64,000 nt of DNA from CAYSEQ01 sp964430475 (GTDB taxonomy: Bacteria; Patescibacteriota; Microgenomatia; UBA8517). This document shows, in pieces, positions 58,931-64,000 of the stretch; position 1 is the first letter of the stretch; each line of letters opens with the position of its first letter. The stretch spans positions 1-64,000 of the forward strand of contig CAYSEQ010000001.1 of the NCBI GenBank assembly GCA_964430475.1, written 5' to 3'. Below the pieces are notes generated by a model. It was not told where the DNA came from. It saw only the letters and a list, made by a program, of their open reading frames with translations, and ran no database searches. The translations under genes and the position numbers were made by a program.

Positions 58931-59188
58931 TTACTCCACTATTTTAAAAACTTCGGTACCCTCTTTAACCGGCTGGTCAACTTTTAATCCAATAATATCA
59001 CCTTTCTTGGCGCTTTCTATTTTCTGGTGTTCAATCTGCATGGAGGCAACCGATTGTTCAAAAAGATCTTCTCCACCTCTTACGAACTTTATCCTGTCTC
59101 CGTTTCCCAAATCACCTTCAAGTTCTACTATTGCTACCCCAATCTTGTCGTAATAATGTGTAACCTTGCCAATTCTAAAATCTGCCAT
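58931..59188 (-). CDS. EF-Tu domain-2-like small protein
   Basis: 85 residues forming one translation-factor beta-barrel: RIGKVTHYYDKIGVAIVELE, LGNGDRIKFVRGGEDLFEQSV, SAKKGDIIGLKVDQPVKEGT. This matches the small translation elongation factor-like proteins found in archaea and Patescibacteria and the C-terminal barrel of U32 peptidases. No GTPase domain is present. The start is well fixed by a perfect Shine-Dalgarno site 5 nt upstream, inside the end of ruvC, which it overlaps by 14 nt. Function unknown. Confidence 0.8.
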   Translation of the reverse strand: MADFRIGKVTHYYDKIGVAIVELEGDLGNGDRIKFVRGGEDLFEQSVASMQIEHQKIESAKKGDIIGLKVDQPVKEGTEVFKIVE

Positions 59189-59693
59189 TTATCTCACCTC
59201 CTTTGCTTTCTTTAAGAGCATATGTTATCGCGCAAGCTAAGGCATCTGCACAATCGTCAAAATGAGTTTTTTTATGAGCTCCACTTCTTATATGATTTCC
59301 TAAAAGTCTTCTTATTGATCTTTGTATTTCTTTCTTTTTGGCTCTCCCGTTTCCTGTAAGAGTTTTTTTGATTGTAGCAGGAGCGTACTCTATGACTTTA
59401 ATCTTTGCTCTAGAAGCAGCAAGTAAAAGTACTCCTTGAGCTTGACCGACATCAATGGCAGTTTTGGCATTGGTTGCGAAAAATATTTTTTCCATTACGA
59501 AAACATCAGGGGAATAATCTTGGATTAGTCTTCCGGCACTTTTGTAAATTTTTTCGAGCCTTTTTTCTTTGAATCCGTTTTTGTCTGTTTGGATAAGACC
59601 CCAACTTACAACCGACATTTTTCCTTTTCCGTCAAGTTTTAAGATACCGTATCCTGTAGTTGCTGTACCTGGATCAATGCCAAGGATGAGCAT
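59175..59693 (-). CDS. ruvC: Holliday junction resolvase RuvC
   Basis: 172 residues, RNase H fold. LILGIDPGTATTGYGIL (Asp7), VFVMEKIFFATNAKTAIDVG (Glu68), APATIKKTLTGNGRAKKKE and HFDDCADALACAITYA (Asp147 and Asp150) supply all four catalytic acids. RuvC cuts Holliday junctions after RuvAB branch migration; ruvA and ruvB are not in this window. Its 3' end carries the start and ribosome site of the EF-Tu-like gene. Confidence 0.96.
   Translation of the reverse strand: MLILGIDPGTATTGYGILKLDGKGKMSVVSWGLIQTDKNGFKEKRLEKIYKSAGRLIQDYSPDVFVMEKIFFATNAKTAIDVGQAQGVLLLAASRAKIKVIEYAPATIKKTLTGNGRAKKKEIQRSIRRLLGNHIRSGAHKKTHFDDCADALACAITYALKESKGGEINGRF
59194..59204 (-). promoter_or_regulatory. Full-length Shine-Dalgarno site inside ruvC
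   Basis: AAAGGAGGTGA on the minus strand, 5 nt before the ATG at 59188, complementary to the 16S 3' end over its whole length. It decides the start of the EF-Tu-like gene; most other genes here have only weak sites. Confidence 0.8.
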
Positions 59694-59755
59694 TTTTTAT
59701 TTAATTATACTCCATGTTGGTAGTTTCAAATAAAAACCCAAGTAATGAAGTCTAT

Positions 59756-59980
59756 TTAATCTTTAGCTTTTCTTTTTACCATTTGGAAAAATTTTAAATA
59801 GATTATTTCAAGAATTCCAAGCGTGTTTAGCAAAAGGATTATCAGGAACCAAATTTTTTGATTATTTTCAACCGCCCTCCAAAGCGCCAATGCTTTCCAA
59901 AAAATTGACCATAATACTATAATTATTATTAATAGTGGAGGAGATTGAGCTGGCACGCCGAATAATAAATCTTGTAGCAT
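59756..59980 (-). CDS. DUF5652-like small membrane protein
   Basis: 74 residues with two helices: LLIIIIVLWSIFWKALALWR and WFLIILLLNTLGILEIIYLK, ending in a basic tail. The motif W-x-x-x-x-x-W-K-x-x-A-L-W-x-A and NTLGILEIIYLF are the DUF5652 pattern, frequent in Patescibacteria. Function unknown. It lies between ruvC and tatD. Confidence 0.8.
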   Translation of the reverse strand: MLQDLLFGVPAQSPPLLIIIIVLWSIFWKALALWRAVENNQKIWFLIILLLNTLGILEIIYLKFFQMVKRKAKD

Positions 59981-60019
59981 AAGTTTTATCCAACTTCTAG
60001 TTTAAGGTAGTTTTTTATT

Positions 60020-60823
60020 CTAGACAATTGGTAGTTTGAGATTAAAAAGCTTGAAAGAGTTTTCTAAAACTATTTTTTTAAGTTCATTTTCTTTCAACTT
60101 TTTGATTTTACTAACATACTTTAGAATAAATAGAAGATTTTTAGGCTCGTTGAGGCTTTTAAATGATTTGTTTTTTTGTCTTGTGTCAAATTTTGGCGTG
60201 AGAAATGGTGAATCTGTTTCTAAGACAAGCATTTCTAGTGGAACTTTTTTGATAAACAAGGCTTTTTGGTCGTTATATGTTATATCTCCATCAACTCCAA
60301 TATAGATCTTTCTTTTTTTAGCGTACTCTAAAATTTTTAAATTCGGTTCGCAACAGTGAAAGACGCATCTTTGCTCAAGCTTTTTGTCCCAACATTCGTC
60401 AATTGTTCTAATAATGTCTTTGGAAGCATTTCTATTGTGAATAATGAGACTTTTTCCAAAAAGGAGAGAAAGCTTTATTTGCATTTTGAAAAAAGTCATT
60501 TGAATTTTAGGATTAGCCCTAAACCAGTAGTAGTCAAGACCCGTTTCTCCCACCGCGAGGACTTTTTTTTCTTGTAAAAGTTTTTTGAGTCTTTCTTTTG
60601 CAGTTTTTATTTGAATTTTTTCTAAATCCTTAGTAGGATGAATACCCACAGAAGAAAAAACGCCCTTATATTTCTTGGCAATTTCAATTCCTTTTTTTGA
60701 GGTTTCAAAATCTGTGCCGACAATCATTAAATATTCAATTTCTGAAGATTTTGCTTTTTTTAGAGTTTCCTCTATCCTCCCCTTGAAAGCTTTGAAGTTT
60801 AGATGGCAATGAGTGTCAAACAT
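60020..60823 (-). CDS. TatD-family metal-dependent deoxyribonuclease
   Basis: 267 residues, amidohydrolase TIM barrel. FDTHCHLNFKAF (first metal His pair), VFSSVGIHPTKD, KVLAVGETGLDYYW (metal Glu), LIIHNRNA (His), CVFHCCEP (His) and VLETDSPFLTP (Asp) follow TatD in order. TatD enzymes are Mg-dependent DNases linked to repair and DNA turnover. The family has several paralogues (TatD, YcfH, YjjV), so the call is to family level. Position near ruvC is consistent with DNA metabolism. Confidence 0.93.
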   Translation of the reverse strand: MFDTHCHLNFKAFKGRIEETLKKAKSSEIEYLMIVGTDFETSKKGIEIAKKYKGVFSSVGIHPTKDLEKIQIKTAKERLKKLLQEKKVLAVGETGLDYYWFRANPKIQMTFFKMQIKLSLLFGKSLIIHNRNASKDIIRTIDECWDKKLEQRCVFHCCEPNLKILEYAKKRKIYIGVDGDITYNDQKALFIKKVPLEMLVLETDSPFLTPKFDTRQKNKSFKSLNEPKNLLFILKYVSKIKKLKENELKKIVLENSFKLFNLKLPIV

Positions 60824-60842
60824 TACGCTTTCGTTTTAGATT

Positions 60843-61538
60843 TTAGAAGTTGACGAAATATCTTATATTAGCTTCGCTTTTTAATTTGGAGATCCAATTT
60901 TGATATTCGTTTACGAGTTTTTCCTGGGTAAGCTGTCTTTTTAAATCTTCTTTGATGTCTTCATATTTAGAGTCTGGGTAGTATTGCTGGTTTTGCTCGT
61001 AATAGTTTTTAATCTCATCATCCGAAACTTGAATTTTGTCTTTTAGGAGTGTCTCTAAAGTTTTTTGAATTTTAATATTTTCCCTAAGAGTCTCAAGTGT
61101 TTGTTCCTGAGAGGCAAGTACTGCTTCTAGGCTAGAACCCTGATCTTGTATTTGTTTACTTATTTTCTCTATTTCTTGATTTACCTGATCATCGCTGACT
61201 ACAATTTTTTGTTTACTTGCTTCGCTTAAGATGAGTTCTTTGGTTATTAAACTATCCAAAGTTTGTTTTCCACCTTGCTTTTCAAGCTCCCTTATTAATG
61301 TTAAGCGACTGATGGGTTTGCCATTAACAGTTGCGGCAATAAATAGGCTTTTACTAAAGAAAAGAATTCCTAGTAAAACTATTAACAATAAGAAGATCCT
61401 CAAAAGTCTGGATTTTGGTGTAATTGAGTTTATTTTCTTAAAAAAATTAGATTTTAAAAAAATAGATTGAGGTTTTTTAACTTCCGAATATTGTCCTTTT
61501 TGTTTTACCCTCAAGTCATCTGCTTTTGTTTTTGCCAT
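60843..61538 (-). CDS. Membrane-anchored SurA N-domain-like chaperone
   Basis: 231 residues. A basic cytoplasmic N-terminus and one transmembrane helix (LRIFLLLIVLLGILFFS, about 45-62) precede a SurA_N/PrsA-type helical domain: VNGKPISRLTLIRELEKQGG, TLDSLITKELILSEASKQ, VSDDQVNQEIEKI and IQVSDDEIKNYYEQNQQYY. The parvulin isomerase domain that normally splits this helical domain is missing. Such proteins assist folding of exported proteins outside the membrane; here it would be a chaperone only. Confidence 0.8.
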   Translation of the reverse strand: MAKTKADDLRVKQKGQYSEVKKPQSIFLKSNFFKKINSITPKSRLLRIFLLLIVLLGILFFSKSLFIAATVNGKPISRLTLIRELEKQGGKQTLDSLITKELILSEASKQKIVVSDDQVNQEIEKISKQIQDQGSSLEAVLASQEQTLETLRENIKIQKTLETLLKDKIQVSDDEIKNYYEQNQQYYPDSKYEDIKEDLKRQLTQEKLVNEYQNWISKLKSEANIRYFVNF

Positions 61539-61595
61539 GTTAGTATCCTATACGGAAAAATTCTTAAAGTAAATAGGGAAAAAGAGGCAAAATGT

Positions 61596-62210
61596 TTAGG
61601 CTTCTGAGGTTGCCTGAGCGAACCTTTCGCCAACCTTATCCCAGTTTACTACATTCCACCAGGCTTGAATATAATCTAGTTTGCGATTTTGGTATTTAAG
61701 ATAATAAGCATGTTCCCAAAGATCTATTCCAAGAAGAGGGATATTGCCATGCATAACTGGAGAATTTTGAAACGAGTGTCTTTTCAGTCTTATTTCACCT
61801 TCTTTAGTCATAATTAAAAATGCCCAACCGCTTCCAAAAACACTCATTGCTTTGTTTGTAAACTCTTCTTTAAATTTTTCAATTCCCCCAAACTTTCCAT
61901 TTAACATTTCCATTAATTTTCCGCTTGGTTGTGTGGATTTTGGAGTCATGATCTCCCAAAAGAAGCTATGGTTGACATGGCCTCCTGCATTGTTGATGAC
62001 TTGTTGCCTTACGCCTTCAGGAATTTTGTCAAGGTTTTTTAAAAGTTCTTCGGGATTTTCCGGAGCCTCAAAGTTTATTGATTCTAGGACTTTATTTAGA
62101 TTGTCAACATATGACTGATGATGTTTGGTATGGTGAATATTCATTGTCAACTCGTCAATGTAAGGTTCAAGGGCGTTATAAGGATAGGGTAATTTGGGTA
62201 AACTATACAT
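61596..62210 (-). CDS. Superoxide dismutase, Fe/Mn family
   Basis: 204 residues. LPKLPYPYNALEPYIDELTM with ligand His26 in NIHHTKHHQSYVDNLN, His81 in NNAGGHVNHSFFWEIM, Asp163 and His167 in LLGIDLWEHAYYLKYQNRK. GSGWAFLI is also conserved. The GGHxNH form of the second motif is more usual in Mn or cambialistic enzymes than in strict Fe enzymes, but this is a hint only. An AAGGAA site precedes the start. It removes superoxide. In a small-genome anaerobe-like organism it suggests exposure to oxygen. Confidence 0.95.
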   Translation of the reverse strand: MYSLPKLPYPYNALEPYIDELTMNIHHTKHHQSYVDNLNKVLESINFEAPENPEELLKNLDKIPEGVRQQVINNAGGHVNHSFFWEIMTPKSTQPSGKLMEMLNGKFGGIEKFKEEFTNKAMSVFGSGWAFLIMTKEGEIRLKRHSFQNSPVMHGNIPLLGIDLWEHAYYLKYQNRKLDYIQAWWNVVNWDKVGERFAQATSEA

Positions 62211-62217
62211 AAATTCC

Positions 62218-62499
62218 TTAAAAGACTTTTTTCCTGATCAAAAGCCTGTAAAGAAAGTATACAATAATAGAACTTACTACAAAATATAATAATTTAGTTG
62301 TCAAGGTAAAGTAAAGTACAATCGTTAAAACGATTGTTTCGCCAAAAGGAATATAGATTCTTCTTGAACCTACTACCTTATAAAGATCCCCGGGAAAGAC
62401 TATTTTAGAGTTACTAAAGTAAAAGATAATGTACGAGACCAAAAAAGAAATAACAATTAGATAAACCAAAAGCTTAATACTTGGCTCAAGCACTTGCAT
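62218..62499 (-). CDS. Small hydrophobic membrane protein
   Basis: 93 residues with three hydrophobic segments (IKLLVYLIVISFLVSYIIFY, TIVLTIVLYFTLTTKLLYF, VVSSIIVYFLYRLLI) and the polar loop KIVFPGDLYKVVGSRRIYIP. No family recognised. It begins 8 nt after the YjbQ gene in map order and ends 8 nt before the superoxide dismutase start, so it belongs to the same transcript. Confidence 0.6.
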   Translation of the reverse strand: MQVLEPSIKLLVYLIVISFLVSYIIFYFSNSKIVFPGDLYKVVGSRRIYIPFGETIVLTIVLYFTLTTKLLYFVVSSIIVYFLYRLLIRKKVF

Positions 62500-62506
62500 A
62501 AGTTTT

Positions 62507-62911
62507 TTATGTTTTTAGCGGTATAAAATTAGTGACTATTTGCCTTTGTCTGGGCCCATCAAGTTCAACAAGGATAACTTTCTGCCATTGCCCAAGGACA
62601 AGATTTGAGTTTTCAACAGGTAAGGTAATAGAGGTACCTATTATACTTGAAATAATGTGATCTGGAACATGCTCGGGATTATGGGGGTGGCGAAAGTTAA
62701 GTTTAGGGGTTAAACCTTCCAAAAAATCAAGGTAATCTTGATCAGTGCCTCCCGGATCAAGATCGGCAGTGGTTAAGGCACAGGTTGTATGTGTAGCAAA
62801 AATCTGACAAAGACCTTTCTCGTATTGACTTTTTGTAAGATAATCATCGAGGATTCCTGTGATATCAAGGACCTCTCTTTTTTTGTTTGTCGTTATAGTT
62901 AGAATAGCCAT
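62507..62911 (-). CDS. YjbQ/UPF0047 family protein
   Basis: About 134 residues from ATG 62911; an in-frame TTG one codon earlier is less likely. The family pattern is clear: REVLDITGILDDYL, GLCQIFATHTTCALTTADLD, HPHNPEHVPDHIISSIIG, TSITLPVENSNLVLGQWQKV and VELDGPRQRQIV. The family is a trimeric beta barrel, sometimes called secondary thiamine-phosphate synthase from weak activity in E. coli; its main role is unresolved. It is the first gene of the minus-strand run with the small membrane protein and superoxide dismutase. Confidence 0.92.
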   Translation of the reverse strand: MAILTITTNKKREVLDITGILDDYLTKSQYEKGLCQIFATHTTCALTTADLDPGGTDQDYLDFLEGLTPKLNFRHPHNPEHVPDHIISSIIGTSITLPVENSNLVLGQWQKVILVELDGPRQRQIVTNFIPLKT

Positions 62912-63116
62912 CAATTCTTAATATAACACAAAGCGTTTGTAAACCTCAAAATTTTTTAGAATTTTTATCTTTCTAAAAGTTTTTAGATTTGCTTAAAATT
63001 TATCAGTTGCAGGCAAATTGTTTGCAAAATTTTAATCAATGAATCCAATCAAATAACCAATTAAAATTTGCAGTTGCTTTACTTTTTAGTGCTATTGTAT
63101 AGTAGAAATAGGTCAT

Positions 63117-64000
63117 ATGGAAAAGGATAAAGGCAATAAAAATTTTATCTTTCCCGATGAAAGTACTGGCTATACTCAGGTAAAAACACAACAGGTTTTA
63201 GAAAAAAAGACAACTGAAGAAAAAAAAGCCCCTTCTGAAAATACCTCCTTTTCCCAAGCTCAAGAGTCCCAGGTTGCTTCCGCTCCACCACCTCCTTCCT
63301 CTCCTCCTTTGGCTTCTCCGACAATAGTCTCAGCACAAAGGAAAGGCCCTAGTTGGTTTAAAATTTTTGTGATTTTTGCATTAATTATTATCGCGATAAT
63401 TTATTCAGCTGTTTTTTACCTTTATCTCCAAAATCGCAATCTTAGAAGCCAAACCTTACAAACTGAACCAACATCAAACCTTCCATCAGCAACTCCTACT
63501 CCCTCCTTCAGTCCAAGTTGGATAAGAATTCAAAACGGCAATGTTGTAAGACACGAGCCTGGCAAAGAACCCATAATACTTGTGAATAAAAATGACTATC
63601 CCTCAACAGGCATTGTCGGCTTTGCAAGAGTAATTGTTTCTCCTGACAACAATCTTTTATGTTTTGAAGCCCTTTCTCCCGCAGTTGAGCCTGCGATATA
63701 TGTTTCCAATGTAGACGGAAGTAATGTAAGGATGATAAGCACCAATAAACAAAATTGTGTCTTTAGAAGCGACAGCAAGTCAATCTTCTACATAAATACC
63801 GCTCCTAAAAGCTCGCCTGTAAGCATCTTTCAATATGATTTAACCCAGGAGAACGCGGTTGAGATTGATCTGACAAAAAGCTCTGTTCCTGAGGGAGTTG
63901 TGAGAAGGTACGAGATTGTAGGATTCTCAGCTGATGATACAAAAATTATTTGTAAGTACGAAGAAATTACTCAAGAAGAGGAGAAAACAGGTGAATGTGA
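63117..64000 (+). CDS. Membrane-anchored propeller-like protein, truncated by window end
   Basis: An open frame from ATG 63117 runs off the window after about 294 codons. An acidic and then Pro/Ser-rich cytoplasmic part (PPPPSSPPLASPT) precedes a transmembrane helix (FKIFVIFALIIIAIIYSAVF, about 80-100), a second Pro/Ser linker, and repeats like VSPDNNLLCFEAL, IYVSNVDGSNVRMIST and FRSDSKSIFYINTA, which resemble WD40/TolB-type propeller blades. Layout and motifs resemble the disrupted gene at 11350-12663, so the two are probably paralogues. A TTGCTT-N18-TATAGT promoter-like pair lies about 18 nt before the ATG. The C-terminus is unseen. Confidence 0.7.
   Translation, partial: MEKDKGNKNFIFPDESTGYTQVKTQQVLEKKTTEEKKAPSENTSFSQAQESQVASAPPPPSSPPLASPTIVSAQRKGPSWFKIFVIFALIIIAIIYSAVFYLYLQNRNLRSQTLQTEPTSNLPSATPTPSFSPSWIRIQNGNVVRHEPGKEPIILVNKNDYPSTGIVGFARVIVSPDNNLLCFEALSPAVEPAIYVSNVDGSNVRMISTNKQNCVFRSDSKSIFYINTAPKSSPVSIFQYDLTQENAVEIDLTKSSVPEGVVRRYEIVGFSADDTKIICKYEEITQEEEKTGEC

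Noticed and set aside
1..64000. CRISPR array or cas genes
   Set aside because: No regularly spaced repeats were seen; the repetitive intergenic tracts at 21.8, 27 and 49.3 kb are low-complexity words without spacers.

Overview
The window looks like a chromosome segment from a Candidate Phyla Radiation (Patescibacteria) bacterium, with a Microgenomates-like flavour. This rests on gene content and style, not on any marker phylogeny: AT-rich DNA, compact genes, many small membrane proteins, a short UvrC, a bifunctional PGI/PMI-type isomerase, a GpmI-Eno-PpsA lower glycolytic block, DUF5652-like and EF-Tu-domain-2-like small proteins, a LytR_C anchor protein, and no biosynthetic operons. Fifteen tRNA genes are scattered through it; one is cut by the left edge.

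Region 1 (1-6.78 kb) is an integrative element: an XRE regulator, a proline-rich membrane protein, a terminase-small-subunit-like protein next to a DUF3800-like protein, a methyltransferase, then an attenuator-like leader and a plus-strand operon ending in a large serine recombinase. The recombinase frame runs antisense through a tRNA-Lys gene, which marks the right attachment site. Region 2 (6.8-22 kb) is accessory: an exported glycoside hydrolase, hypothetical proteins, a transglutaminase-like (EDR1-type) protein, tRNA clusters, a decayed mercury-resistance (mer) remnant, an archaeal/eukaryal-type DRG GTPase, and an uncharacterised metalloprotease-like plus C39-peptidase-like gene pair. Region 3 (22-26 kb) is an arsenic cassette (arsR, arsD, two-domain arsA, a YlbF-like gene and a zinc-ribbon gene). 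It lies between tRNA-Leu and tRNA-Pro, is bounded by 40-bp inverted repeats, and contains no arsenite permease.

Region 4 (26-38 kb) holds surface and membrane genes: a frameshifted Wzy/O-antigen-ligase-like gene, a 1025-residue DUF2341/LamG exoprotein, a LytR_C protein, an oligopeptide-binding protein, secG and a holin-4-like protein. Region 5 (38-50 kb) is a nucleotide-excision-repair neighbourhood (uvrC, uvrA, uvrB) followed by lexA. Region 6 (50-63 kb) is a mostly minus-strand core block: gpmI, eno, ppsA, PGI/PMI and a phosphohexomutase, then a DNA polymerase III delta-like gene, ruvC, tatD, a SurA-N protein, superoxide dismutase and a YjbQ-family protein.

Disrupted genes are unevenly spread. 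Between about 9.5 and 29 kb at least nine genes carry in-frame TAA codons, frameshifts or deletions, while 29-63 kb shows none. The mer remnant also has a large internal deletion and is clearly decayed. Several single-base lesions lie in homopolymers and could be sequencing errors. All function calls come from reading motifs by eye; no database search was possible.
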